Shown piece after piece: positions 1 to 12,956 of a stretch of DNA of 64,000 bases. Source of the stretch: Heliocybe sulcata (lineage: Eukaryota; Basidiomycota; Agaricomycetes; Gloeophyllales; Gloeophyllaceae); assembly GCA_004369045.1 (NCBI GenBank), contig ML213507.1:62001-126000 (forward strand). The letters run 5' to 3'. The notes beneath the pieces were generated by a model that was not told where the DNA came from, did no database searches, and saw only the letters and a list, made by a program, of their open reading frames with translations. Within the stretch, counting starts at the first letter, position 1. Every line of letters begins with the position of its first letter. The position numbers and the translations under genes were made by a program.

Positions 1-2975
1 GGATGGTCAATGAATGGGTAGATATTTTCATTGTCGTGATGTCGCTTCTCGCTCGCTGATGACCTAGGATCCCGGTATTCTCCGCCGTGAATCATCTAGG
101 CTCTTCACAGGAATATCTTATGAACCTCCTACAACGCCCATATCTCGAACATCAATGCGCTGACAGCTTGTACGAGCATGACCAAGAACCGGGCTTAGTG
201 GACGGCGGAGCAAGCGTCATATGCCCTCCTGCGTCTGTTTCAACCAGGCCTGTGGCGTATCATATTCAGCGCGGTTTTGTTCCGTAAAATGCGGCATTCC
301 AGAGATCTACCTGAGAGGTTAGGGTCGGGTACGTGCCACTTCGGGCAAGACTGGCTAGACCAGACTATCCATATCCTTGTCGCTCAATAGTGAAATGGGT
401 ATCTCGTTTCGTGGCAATGTCTCGCAACTATCAGTAGGCGTCTCCAGGATACACCGGTTCACCTCACCCAACGAAAACATATTCTCCAGTCCATCGCCAC
501 CCTTTCGCGATCGATGGTCGTACCAAGCGCATTACCTCCCCAGACGCCCCGCAGTTATCGACGTCAATCAGGGTTTCCATCTTCTGAGAACACCGTTCAT
601 TAAACTTAGTTACGTCACGGATAGCAAAACGACATGGACACTGATAGCGGAGCTACATGTATACTGACTCTTAGCTCCGAACTGCGCAGTGCAATATTAC
701 CGCACTGTAATAAAGTGGGCGCAGGACAAGGGCAGTCATTCACTCACCTCGAGAATAGAAGAGGTTACTCACCAGCTTCCCCGCCTTATGTCGGCCTTCC
801 ATCCAATATGCGAGCATCTCCGCCTACCACGAGGTGCGCCGCGGACGATACACAAGGCTATTCGTGTCACCCCAAATCGGACGCCACCGTCTATTTCAGG
901 TGAACGCAGTGCGCCGGATTATGAATTATGACGACAAGCAGGAGAACACGGTAGCACGAACGTAATCACGGGGATCGCTGTCGATCCTCCTGCCGAATGG
1001 TACTGGGACCGTCGATCGCGCCGTCTGCGTCATCCCCACCGATGGAGGGTCCTGTGGCTCAGTGGATATGAAGGGACTGCTGTATATAATAGGATGAGGT
1101 GAGTTGCTTGCTCGGAAGGGCGCAGCCAAAGAGAAGGTAAAGGCGATAAGGCCTCGCGCTTCAGTTTTACTACTGGCCTTCCCGTGTCGACATTCTACGG
1201 CGTTACGAGGCGCAGCCTAGGATTAATAAAGCTCTCCCGCACCCGTGATCAGGACGTCAAGCTTACCATCTCAATCCGGCGCAACTCGCGCCCGCTTTCT
1301 GAATAGCGAACCGCGGATCTACTGAGGAGACGACTAGCGTGTCCAACCCCGCACTTTTCCCCGACTTGCTCAGGTGCTCCGAGGGTATATAATCAACTGA
1401 ACAGCTGCGTCCGAACAAGGCAAGGGTGCTGAGAATAGGGTGGGCAGCGTGGTGGGTCACGATAGCGCTGCTGGGAACGAGGGTCCCCAGGAACGCATCC
1501 ACATCCCAAATCCAGCGACGAGCATCGCAAGAGGGAAATGCAGGACAAGCAGCCAGGATCGAATGGTTGCCATTCTCGCGTTAGTGTCGTAAGTTTCGCT
1601 CCCCGGGGACGGCACGCGTGATCGGGGTGCTGTAAAGGAAGGAGATACGGGGAGAAAGCACCTCCGAATGTGGTGGAGGACCCTCTTTCCGGATCCTCCT
1701 GCGTAGTAACGAGCCCATGATACGCAGAATCGGCCAGCGGGCTTGCTATTTGTCTGTCTCTTCACAAGTTTGAGACGGACGCAGCGACGCCACCCGAACG
1801 CTCGCCGGTGCTATATATCATCGACCAGGACACATGACGCACTTTATCGCGAGTCCCGGGTTCATTTGCGAGGAAGAACCAGCCTAATAGAGTTCGTTCT
1901 GTGAGAGCAAGGGCGTCAGCCCGAATAGGAACGAGAGTGTCAGGCCAGCTTTTTCACCCGGCCAACTCCGGGTTGCGTGAAAGAGACTTGTGATTGAATG
2001 AAGGCTGTGGTGACGCAAGTCGGGAAGACGACGTGATCCGGTATTGCATCCTTCGGCGCGGGACTATGGGACCCGGGGACGGAGGCCAGGTACATGGTAG
2101 GAGTGAGGCCGGCGAGGATGTCTGACCCAATACTGCATAACCGGGGCAGGCCTCGCGAAATCGGAGGGGCGTACGGCAATCCAGGAAGGAGATACGGATA
2201 CAACCCGAGCGTTGGATATATCACACCGATCTGAGAAGATATCCCCCGAACATTCCCAGATGCATATACCCGCGCTGCTGATAGGGCGAAGTTCTCTACT
2301 GAACGTTCGGGACCACGAGTTGCACCTGTTGGAAGCAGTCGATAGTCGAATCTCTTGCGCGTGAGTCTTAGCCAGTAGATAGACAGCTAAAGCTTCCGAG
2401 TCGAGACCAGAGCAGCTTTGCGATAGAAGACTTCGCCGGTATGTGAGGAGGGGGTAGACCCTACGACCTCTGTCACAAAAAGCTCCTTATACCGAGGAAC
2501 CACCGCAATAATCTGTCCACCTGGACAGGATCCGACAGATAAGAGGATGCTGTATATTCGGGGCAGTGATAGCGGTCTGGGCGCCAACGCTTGGAATTCT
2601 GTCAAGTATTTTGAGGGTCACTCGCTGGGCGAGATTCCATTCCACAGAGAGATATAGTACCGCGCCGACAGATAATGGAGCAGGAAAGGTTGAAGCAGTA
2701 TGCTGAATAGTATATCGCAATATACTCTATTATTTGGTTGTATTTGTCCTTAGTGGCTCATCGCCCACCTGCCAGCAAACGATCGAAGTTTATTTCGGAG
2801 ACCACATCTCGCTACTTATGTTCAAAAACCCTCATGAGAGATTTGCGTACTCTGATGCAGATCGGTACGTTTCACTGGGACTTCCTGTCTGGCAGACCCC
2901 TGTTATGGATTGCAACTATAGATCAAGGTTACGAAACGCTCGAGACGTACGGAAGGTATTATATAGGTATTAATA
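1..2975. other. gene-free stretch
   Basis: I see no convincing gene here. Open frames on both strands are all under about 105 residues, have no recognisable domain, and are not joined by plausible introns. There is no obvious repeat, tRNA or low-complexity tract, and CpG is common, so the region does not look RIP-mutated. Confidence 0.6.
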
Positions 2976-3757
2976 CTATGCTACTATCTTTGTCTTTGCA
3001 GCCTTAATACGGGACATATTAGCCCTCAGCTTCCCGGACGTCCTCACTGTCTGTAGAAGAGTCTGCCTGTGATCCGCCTTCCATCCTGCTGGGAATCTCT
3101 CCTCCATCAACCAACACCGCAGGTCTTCGAGCGGAATCTTCTCCTCTGGACCTCCAAAGATCCTCAGGACCAGCGCCATCTCTCCTCGCGCAATCTCCGC
3201 ATGCACCCCATCCATATCTCCGGACTGCTCTTCTCGTCGAACTCGCGCTTTGGCAACGTCAAAATTCGTAAGGTGCGCCCCGTCCGAGGAGTCTGTCTCC
3301 AAAGCCTGCATGTACCCCGGCTGAGAGACATTGGGCGCGTATTCTGAGCCGGAGGCGGCATCTGCATGGGCTAGCGATGCGTTGTGCTCTACCGCGTTAT
3401 GCCGGCACAGGTCGAGCAGCGAAACGTGCGCGAATTGGCCCAGAAGTATGAACCCGCCGTAGGTCAGGAACGCGGCGAGTGGGTATGTCAGGTTGTAGCC
3501 TTCCTGGAGGGCTTTGATTAAGACCCTTGCTCGGAGGTTGCGGCCATCGCGCGGTCTTGGCTTGATTCGTGAGCGCTAACAACTACTGTTCTTGGATCTA
3601 ACACGCACAGATATCCATGATTGGCCAGGGTGTTCAGAGCGGGGCATGGGGAGCGGTAGTCATTGGGCCCGGGGGGGATATATGGATGATCTTCCGGGAG
3701 TGAAGGTGCAGAAGTCATGGATTCGCGGGACATTAGCCAATATTGTAGGTGCGCCAT
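2976..3757 (-). CDS. heme-thiolate peroxidase (chloroperoxidase/UPO family), copy 1
   Basis: This is a member of the fungal heme-thiolate peroxidase family, which uses a cysteine-ligated heme and H2O2 to oxygenate or halogenate organic substrates. Two exons, 3757-3609 and 3555-2976, join across a 53-nt GT-AG intron to give 242 residues. The proximal signature SPCPALNTLANHGYL puts the heme ligand at Cys38, and PRDGR follows exactly at the splice junction. The Glu-His-Asp site of the family reads E106-H107-N108. The later GEMALVL segment probably holds the acid-base glutamate. An in-frame stop lies just upstream of the first frame codon, so I chose the ATG at 3757. That leaves no membrane anchor, unlike its two paralogs, and an unseen upstream exon is possible. 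It is the only one of the three on the minus strand. Confidence 0.85.
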
Positions 3758-5380
3758 ACTGGTTGATAGCAATCATCAGTATTGGTGATGTTGTCAAGCC
3801 TATAGACATGCAGGCTCACCATATCCTGACCAGAAATGCGAAACTATTTACGATAATAGCGGGTACGGACACTGGACCTCTTGGTCTGGGGGGCATGCTT
3901 GCTTCACGGAGGCTCGTCTGCGTCGGGAAAGAGGTTAAGTGCGACCGGGTCAAGGGACTTCTTGTATACGGCCTCGCATCACCTTAAGCGCCTCCGTTTC
4001 GCGCCTTTCCTTGATAATTGGTTATCTCGTCTGGTGGACGGAGATCCCATCAAAAATATAATGATGATTATGCATAGCCTGGGGGGCGGCATACGTATCT
4101 CCGGGATCTTACACGCTCCCGGTGCTTCGCAGAGGGAGCCGCTCGCCGTGTTTCGTCTAGTCTGGTTTCCTTAGTAGGCAGGTTGAGGTCGCGCTCGGAG
4201 GAACAAAAGGGAGGATGAGGGGGAAAGCAGTGCGTTCACTGCGTGAGTCAGATCTGCCCGTGCTCTTAGACTGTAACTGATGCAAGCTATGACTCTTATC
4301 GTATCGTCCTCTGCATTCTTTGGCGCGTTTCTAGTGGGTACAGGAATGAAGCAGTACCCGAGTCGGATTGTACGTATACATCCGACCCGGTCGCTGATTG
4401 GTCTGGGATGGATTTCTAGTCGCAATTCTTGCGCGAAGTCGTCCTTGAGGCAGCCTTAGCTCCGAAGATAAGGGGAGGAAATGCTTCAAACTGGAATTAC
4501 ACCATGGACGCGACCACAAAGCAGTTAACTGTCGCATATATATACTTAACTTGCGTTCTGAAAGCTTTCAAGATCCAATAATAGCTTCAAAATCATCAGT
4601 AGTGGACGAGCGGGTATAGGTACATTCAGATGGCTTCATAGACGAACAGAGGGTAATGCCCCCGCAGATAGCACGGTCTCCAGAAGGTGTCCAATCGAAG
4701 CGCCGGTGCGTACCCTGTGACATCACTCTGACCACAGTGCGGTAAATTTACCGAACGGATGGTGCTTGGAACGTCAATATAGTAAGGCAGTGTCGCCGAA
4801 GGGTGAACAACCAGGAGGGCAGGAGAGGATCATTCGACTTACTTTCCTAGGAAGGCCGAATATGCCGAAGCCGTCAGGCCTTCCGTATACTACGTGTAGA
4901 AGCACAGCCCGGCGTCACCGTAAATGCCCGTCTCCGAAGGGAAAGGGCGCCGTTTGGGCTTACCGTTAGGATAGAGACGCATTACCCGGTGACTCGACTC
5001 GCGGAACCGTCCCAAACACCCACTTCTGTTTCGTAGATAGGCGCCACACTTACACGAGTGATTGACCGGTGACGCCACACCACCATCTTTACGCGTCGTT
5101 CATTTCTTTCGGTAAGCGGCTATCCATAGTGAGCTATGTTCCACGGAGACAGGGCCAGATGGCGCGCACTGGACCTACAGCGCAGCATACGGGGTGTTTG
5201 AGCGATTTCAAACCGTCTGGACAATTCTTCCTTCGGTTTGTTTCGGCTAATGTGTGATAGAGATGCATCAGCGTCACGGCCAGCCTTGACTAAGGAGTAT
5301 CATTCTTACCTTGGTGTTACGAGACATATAACATGGGCTAGCGACATGTCCCGGTCTCACCCAGTTCTCGCCTTCGTTTT
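3758..5380. other. intergenic stretch between two peroxidase genes
   Basis: No gene recognised. The two flanking peroxidase genes diverge from this 1.6-kb spacer, so it should hold both promoters. I could not pick out a clear TATA box or a shared motif. A missing 5' exon of the minus-strand peroxidase could lie near 3,760-3,960. Confidence 0.5.
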
Positions 5381-6285
5381 ATGGACCAATTGTCGATGTA
5401 CAACTTCCCTTTGAACCTAGCTGATAGGACCCTTATTATCCCTTTGACCGCACTATTAGGATCTGTGATGTGCGTCCGTTTTAGAAGAAGCCTCTCTCCC
5501 ACTCACCTGATATCCGACGATAGTGTATACATGTCGAAAACTTTATTGTTCTCGAAAGAGAAGTCTCTGCCAGAAGACCACCCGTTCATTCCGAGGACTA
5601 AGACGGATAGTCGCGCACCTTGCCCTGCCCTGAATGCTCTGGCTAACCACGGATACCTGTGAGTAACACAAAGTCGGACGAAGAAGATACGCTAACGATT
5701 TTAAGTAGGCCACGGAATGGGAGGACGATATCCCAATGGGACCTCATCCGGGCCCTTCGACAAGGATACAACTGTTCCCTTCCTCTGGCGCTTTTCCTGA
5801 CGTGGGGTGGTTACCTGCTACTTGCGCAATTCGGGCACATCACCCTCGACGATCTGCGTCGGCACGGATATATCGAGCACATCGCGTCTCTCGCCCACGG
5901 GGATCCTAACGGAGACGAGGAGTACGCGCCCAATACGGTGATTCTTGACCTTATGGACGATCTGATGAAGGATGGGAGAGACGGCCACTTGGACGCGCTA
6001 GCGGTAGCACGAGCCAGGGTGAGCAGGGAGTCCAGTTATTCGATACCGATAGATGGGCTGCATGCCGAGGTGGCGCGGGGGGAGATGGCGCTGGTCTTGG
6101 GTATATTTGGAGGGGAGGAAGAGCGGGTCGATCTGGAGATGTTACGCCAATGGTTTGTGCAAGAGAAGTTCCCGCCGAATTGGAAACCTGCACACAGGCA
6201 GACACTGTGGCAGACTGTTAAGACCGCAGCGCGAATTAGAAGATATATGAAGGACTTACGAGGAAATACGGAGGATGGCGTATGA
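5381..6285 (+). CDS. membrane-anchored heme-thiolate peroxidase, copy 2
   Basis: A chloroperoxidase/UPO-family protein of 284 residues from exons 5381-5658 and 5709-6285, joined over a 50-nt intron in the same place as in copy 1 (inside the Leu codon before PRNGR). Residues about 18-37 form a hydrophobic stretch followed by RFRR, read as a single N-terminal membrane anchor. APCPALNALANHGYL gives the heme-ligating Cys81. At the distal site the usual Glu-His-Asp is E149-H150-I151, replacing the aspartate with isoleucine. GEMALVLGIFGG is kept and probably carries the catalytic glutamate. Length is typical of the short peroxidase class. It lies upstream of a C2H2 factor in the same orientation, an arrangement repeated by copy 3. 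Substrate cannot be inferred. Confidence 0.88.
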
Positions 6286-9200
6286 TGGGCTTCATCGCGA
6301 ACGCTGGTTGAGCGTATGTTACTTTGGACAGTAATAATACGACACTGTACCTACTGACTATTAGCTCATACGGTAATACTTGTGACTTAAAAGAGGTGTG
6401 CACTGACAGTTCAAGTTCGCGCTCCATCCGTCCGTCTATACACGTTCCGGCCCCGGCCGGTGGATCGGGCATATCCGGCATTCTTTGCCGCAAGTTCTGC
6501 TTGGTTTCTTCTCTACTGTACTCTACTGTGCACTTCGAACAAGCAGGTATCGAAGTGCTAGGGCGACGTACTATGTACTCTGCTTGTTCGACGCAAAATG
6601 AAGCACTTCCCTGCCATGTATTGCTTTGTCTCTTGAGTTTCACGTTACCTGAGGCGCCCGTCGCGGTCAAATTCGAAGATTAACGCGGTCCAGGACTCAG
6701 ATCGTCGTAACAAAGAGGCCATCTCCGCGTTCAAGCTGTCGGCCAGTCCCCATTACCTGATGCTAACATAAACCAGCGAAGTGAGAGGAGGTTGTCATGG
6801 TGCGCGCAAAGAGAGGTGTGGGAGAACACGGGGCAGCTGCAGGCTACAGTATGTTCGCCAATATCTGCACACGTGCGTATAGCTTAATTGTGCAGCCTGT
6901 CCAGCTCGCCTTCCTGACGGTATTCTGTGGTCTAGATCCTCGACTGGTGGCATGGCTGACGATTTCACCGTGCCCTACGCGGGAAGTATGTTGTTGATTC
7001 ATTGCCTCCGTGATAGGGCCGTCTCCACCATCCTTCATACTTTCTACATTTGGCAGATTTAACTGCCCTCACAGCTTGCCTGCGATCTGATTCTCATCCG
7101 CTGCATCTCGCCAAATGTTCCATTTATGCAACAGACGTGAGGCCACCCCCCGTCGATAACGGCCGTAGCAAAGATACCCCGAATATGTCCCTCTGCTGCG
7201 GTCAAGTGAATTATTCTATGTGAGGTGAGGCGTTTCTACCAATGCTCTCGTGGCATGCAAGGGCACCTGACGATGACATAGTCCCGAGGTATTAAGCTTC
7301 GCCTTCACTTGCGCACGGTCTAGAGTTCGTCTCTGCATCACTAGCTTCTATCGCGTCCAGACTCAAGATACACGTAACCTTTGTTATAGGAAGTTTGTGT
7401 GTCGTCATGGTATGCGCACGTCAGTACGGAGATCCCTGCCTTACGGGGTTTTTGCGATGTTGTCGCTTTCTGTGCCTAGCAACTATGCGGGACACTGCTT
7501 TCGAGTAATGTGCCTGCATCAACGGACGCCATCAGTGCTCAGGGTTGTCTCAGACAGCTCGCCACAAATCGGTGGATGGCGGCTTCCGTGTCCTGTCTTG
7601 ACAAAGCGCTGCTGGGACGTCATGCCCGCAGATTCAAGTTGTTGATGGTTCCTGTGTACGGGTACGTCATACCGCACTGCGAGGCTTTGCGATTCTAATC
7701 GGCCACGCTCGTCGGACTCTGGTAATTCGCTGCTTCTTCCAGTGTCCAGGCCCAAGGACTTCTACCGAATACTGGTGCGCGCGGTTTATATATTGAAGGC
7801 ACGTTGCCAGGTCACTCTCCTGTAGGTTCCCTCATCAGTCACCGAACAGTTAGCTCTGTTCGTGTGCGCGCTCGGTCTCCCAACGTAAGACCCGTGAAAC
7901 GCGAAGACAGAAGCGTGGGATGGCTCATGGGCCGGCGCCAATGAGAGGTCGAGGTTGGTGGATCCTCCCAGTGCTTTGAAGATCTGGACGTTCGACTCCG
8001 AGCTGCCCGGACGTCTTATGCCACAGAGCACTGAATCCAGAAGAGTGGAAGTAATCGGCGTGGAACATGATCGCCGCTCGGGCAACCGTCTCCAGTGCCT
8101 TGTCTCTGTTGTCTCTTTGCCGAGGCTAGTTGTTCATCCATTCCCTCGGGGATAGTACCAGTTACAGCACAATAACATGCTATGCAGGACTTCATCTTCC
8201 GCGATAAAGGATCACCTTCGGAACCGCCGAGCTGGCGATTATCAACCACATCATACACAGCGCTCTCCGTATCACTTGCCTAACACAATATCTATGCATG
8301 GAGGATCATACCATGGAATCCTGCAACTGCAGATTTCGGAGAAGATAGTGGGCGCATTCTATTCCTCCTGATTTCGCCACAGTATCTTGGTCTGGAGAGT
8401 CCGGACGGTCATTACTCGGAAAGTCCATCGAAGCTTCCATTTGGGGCCCACTCTGTCTCCGCTCGAGCGCGTTACCGGATATCCGGGTACCCATGAGTCT
8501 CCGGTGGCTCTCGGAGATTCCAGCGGAACTCAGTCGTACGCCGGTCAGCGCTGTCAGCTGGCATAACTGCGAGCCGGACCACCCAACCTCCCCGTGTTTC
8601 TTTCGCAGTGCGTCTCGGGGCAGAGTGGGGTGCTGTTGTTGTGTTTTACCAGTCGCCCTACGACCGGCGCGGGGCTAGTATCATATTGAACGATTCTCGC
8701 TGCCTGCATATGGTAAATCACGATAGTCGGGTCTTCTGACGTCTTTCACCTTCAAGGGCATAGGGTTCGAATGTCGCGGAGAACTGGGTGACGAGTATCG
8801 AGTCGAGGCTCGAACAGGCATGACTCGCGGGGACCCTGTTTGTATGGCCATCCCCGGAATTGCAAGCAAGCTGCTGGATTCTATGGTATGCAAGCCTTCC
8901 GGAGGGTCCGCTGACCAGCCATCACGTCTATCTTTGTGCCAGTGTCCGAAATACGCAGTGATTGAAGACGCGCGCAGGCCATGATCCATACGATAAGTGC
9001 GTTATTGGCGGGTAATCCTAGGATCTCGTTAGGGTTGGGTATCCCATGAGGTAATGGGAGTGACGTCGATTGACTCCGAACTGCTCACCTTAATCTTGGA
9101 ACGGACAGGCCAATCCTCGGGACCAGACGAGGAAGCTCAGGTCCAAACCCTCGTCGGATCCTCTCTGCTTCCCGTTCCGTTATGGTCAATCTAGGGGTAC

Positions 9201-9734
9201 GTGCGTGTTTTGACTATGTCTTGTGATGCAAGGAATTGAGTCACTGCAGCCTTGAGGCACGAGCTATCTGGAATGACGGCGCCACCCTATTATACATATA
9301 GGCTACAAACTTGCGGAAACGGGTATAACGGCGCCGTGGATCATAGACGCTCTCGTGCACAGCAAGTATTCCGTCACCATTTCGGCGCTCGTGAGCCCGC
9401 CTTCCACGCGTATCTCGTAAATCCTCTCATGCCGATTCCATAAAGCAGCGTCCTCCCACCATCCGCGGTAATCACCTTGACAGTAGCACATTCTGAGAGG
9501 AACGCCGCTCATACGTATCTGCATCATCGATTCCGGCTTCTATACATACCGCCGATCCCACAGCCTTACCACCGATTTAGAGATCCCGTGTGTGAAATAC
9601 CTCTCTTCTTAACTCTGTCTTAAGGCTTCTTGGAGATATCATCATACCCCCCCTTTCCACCTGCGCTCATATATAGCGCTCTGCCACTTACCCCGCCGCT
9701 GTCGCCTGTCCATTGTTCCTGGAATAACATCCTT
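6286..9734. other. gene-free stretch between peroxidase 2 and zinc-finger gene 1
   Basis: No supported gene in 3.4 kb. Open frames are short and unrelated to neighbours, and I found no repeat or RNA gene. A TATATA element around 9667-9675, 60 bp before the next ATG, probably belongs to the following zinc-finger gene. Confidence 0.5.
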
Positions 9735-11436
9735 ATGTCGGTGAACGAACGTGGTACCTCCCATTCCTCTAAAGTCTTGCTGCCGAGTATACGAGAACTT
9801 TTTCCTGGTGAGTCCTAGTGCCACCTCCGATGTCCCCGGCGGTATACTAACTGCGTCGTCGTCGAGTAGAGCAATATGCAGCACCAATACCCGTTTCGAA
9901 TGCTGCGCCGTCTATGAGTCCCAGCTCGGCCGCTAAGCTAGCCACGCCACACAATAAATCAGTCGATTCCCGTACCGGCTACGGTGTCCGTCCTGTTAGG
10001 CCCACACTACCATCCCTCGATGTATCCTTTAAACTATCGGCTCCGCATGGCTCTGCCCACGATGCCTCTGGGAGGCACCGTGCCAGTCGGCCTTCCTCTG
10101 GGTACTCGGACCTCCCACCTGCAGTTGACAAGAGACGCAGTGCTGATGCAGACCTCTACGGATCAAGGTCGCCTGTCTCCCCTTCGTCTATGCCTCATGC
10201 GATTGAGCACCCTGACCGTCGGGCCCGACCACCCTCTCATTCGTTTACACTACTTCGCTCGGACCCCATGACGGCCTCCCTGGAGCATGTAGCGTCGAGC
10301 GCTAATCTACAGGATCTTGCGCCCCACCAGTCTCCTGCGTCGAGTGGTATTCAGGTCACGCCCGCCGGCGTGAAAGCAGCACCGTCCTTCCGTGTTGCCA
10401 TGCAGCCACCCGCAGGCTCTCCTCCTTTGTCCAAGCCGAAGAAGAAGGTGCTTTTGGACAACAAAAGTATTCACGTCGACAGTCGCGAGGGTGACGTCAA
10501 AAGAGGCCGCCCAGTTGCTGCAGCTGTGCCACGGGACCGTTCACCTCAGATACCCACTTCCGATCATACCCAGCGACTTCCCTCTGTTTCCTCGGTCCCT
10601 CAACCAACCAGCTTCACATATACGTTCGATATACATACGTCTTCTTCGCGCCACTCCGACGGGATGGCCGGCGACGCCGATGGCCGCCCTGGCTCGCCTC
10701 GGGGTGGGAGGAGACATACTTGCCAAATATGCAACAAGCGCTTTAATCGTCCCAGCAGCCTGAGGATTCACGAAACAACACATACTGGGGTTAAACGTGA
10801 GTCTCTCGGTTGTTGTTAAAGTCGATAAGGTCATTTCTGACAACCGCTCTAGCTTTCCAGTGCCAGTGGCCTGGGTGTGGGAGGCTGTTCAACGTCAACT
10901 CTAATATGAGGAGGCATTATCGCAACCACGTTAACGCGAAACCCATGCCGAAAATCGCTTCGCAGTCTGCGAACGCCACACAGTCGAGTCAGGACTCGGA
11001 CTACTATGCGATGCAAGACGACCACGGGGACCACATGTCCAGCGATGGCTACGAGAGCTCGCAGGAATCCCGCATGGACGTCGATGAGCTCTCGGATTCT
11101 GAGGATGAGCTGGACGAAGACATGGACGTTGACTCGCGCAGTGCGGTCAGCCGTGTATCCCGGTCGTCCCGGACATCCTCGGCCTCGTGGGCCGCTGTTC
11201 CCGACTCCCGCTACACGGAGAGCCACAGCCGGTCGTTCGCGCCGTCGTTCTCGCAGTCCCATGTCCGATACGCTGTCTCCAATAGCAGAGACGACGAGTC
11301 TCGGACGCCGTCCCCGACGTCCTCTGCTACGCCGACAGGGTCGTCTTCATCAGCGTCGGCATCTACTCCCCCTACGAGTATCAGTCCACCCGCCGAGCGA
11401 CTTCTCGCTAACCTCAAACCTGCGTCCTTCGACTGA
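9735..11436 (+). CDS. C2H2 zinc-finger transcription factor, paralog 1
   Basis: A probable nuclear DNA-binding regulator of 527 residues from exons 9735-9807, 9870-10796 and 10853-11436 (introns of 62 and 56 nt). The N-terminus carries LLPSIRELFPGE, cut by the first intron. A long Ser/Pro-rich region with basic patches such as KPKKK follows. Two adjacent fingers sit near residues 306-360: HTCQICNKRFNRPSSLRIH, then after the linker TGVKPF a second finger of C-x4-C type ending RRHYRNH. The second intron falls inside the linker. The tail is acidic (repeated Asp/Glu between roughly 11,080 and 11,140) and Ser/Thr-rich, as in activation domains. It shares fingers, motif and splice sites with the gene at 18.2 kb. 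Targets are unknown. Confidence 0.87.
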
Positions 11437-12956
11437 TTGTCGTGCGATCCTACGAACTTGAAATAGGGTTTCCATTATATCTCCTTACTACTTGGGTCTT
11501 ACGGTGTTCACGCGGGTAATTGGTTCTACTTGCGATCTCTTGTTCTCACTGTTCTCCCCGCTGTCACTAGCCCCTTCTGCGGTCTCGGGACTCCCGGAAT
11601 TATCTAATGTATCCGTATCCTTGCTGTATCCATTATTGGCGGCTATGGTCGCTATATACCTATCAGGAATATGTAGCTGAACCCGTTTGTATTTCTTGAC
11701 GTTGACGAACTTGTAGCAATGGCGGATCATGCACTATGTAGTGTTGTGTGCCAATAGGCCGAAATATAGACTCCAAAAGCTCCTTCCCTTCGTAGCTCGG
11801 GAGAAGATTGCACATACGATGGAGACGGCATCAAGGTGGGTGGCTATTCAAGCAAGGATCACGAAGCCACCCACAACTGTCTCAGCCCAAATCGAACAGT
11901 GACTCGTAACTTATAGATGTACGATGGGGCTCGGTTACCCGCGCACCGTGATAACACGTCTTGAAGCTTGATTGTTTCTACGAGCAAAATGATCATCCGA
12001 TGTACTCACTGGCGATTCATCGGTTCCGACACACAAGTCAAAGATCTTCTGCTGATCTCCCGGCACGTAGATGTAATACGGACTAATATTCGACCGCTCC
12101 TCTCAACTTCGCACCATCAGTCTCCCTTCCAGCGCATCTGCAATGGAGCGTTCATAGCAGCTAAAGCTTCCTTATTGGGTCTTATGTGGGACAAGCGACA
12201 GAGACCACGGACCTTACGATAACATGTGAGCCTTATTTCCGACCAAAAGCAGTGTTTTTGTCCGTAATAATAGCCCGTGCTTCTCCGCTGGCCGCAAAAT
12301 ACACCAGAAGCTGTGCGTGAAGGTGATACACATAGTTGATTGATCATGGGCGGTTTGCGCCCCGGGATGCGTTCTTGTGGCGCAGAGTTAGTTCCAGAGA
12401 CGAGCGCAGATCGCAAACTCTGCGGACTCGTGAGCGAATTATAATGTTTGTGGTAGCAGCTTCCGGAGAATTCCCAGCACCGGGCGCAAGTCTTCACAGT
12501 AACGGGATAGAAGGCAACGGAATGCGTAGGCAAGTTACTATAGACGACGTGATGTTGTGGCATCATCGCCTTGCCGCGCCTAACATAGACCGCCGGACCA
12601 CCGAGAAGACTGGCAAGATGAACTTGCAATCAACATCGGGGATTGGCCAGTCATACCAGAGAGAAGGCAGAAAAGGCTGAAGATCAAGGAGGCGATGCTT
12701 TTGCATGTGTTGACTATAGCTTCCACGGTGAAGTCAGTCGATTTCCCATGTGGCATTGCCAGAAAAGATGCTAACGGTATCTCTGTCAGAGATATCAGCG
12801 CCGATCCGATACGCCAGCAGTCCCGTGTTCATCATCAATAGGATTCGGTCAACTATCTTGTTTGACATACCTGGCGCATAGGCCTCCCCGGGTATATAAG
12901 ACGAGTGTAGCACCAAAAGTCGAGACCAGCATCTCTTGAGATATCTACAAGCCGCG
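11437..12956. other. intergenic stretch upstream of peroxidase 3
   Basis: No gene seen. A 170-residue minus-strand frame at 12,117-12,629 has no recognisable motif and was not accepted. The last 65 bp contain the likely TATA element of the following peroxidase gene. Confidence 0.5.
12893..12899 (+). promoter_or_regulatory. TATA box of peroxidase 3
   Basis: TATATAA lies 58 bp before the ATG of the third peroxidase gene, a usual distance in fungal promoters. The call rests on motif and spacing only. Confidence 0.5.

Noticed and set aside
8755-8790. tRNA gene, from a GGTTCGAAT B-box-like word
   Set aside because: The word departs from the full B-box consensus and no cloverleaf with a matching acceptor stem is visible around it.
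12117-12629. 170-residue minus-strand gene
   Set aside because: Composition looks random and no domain or intron partner was found.
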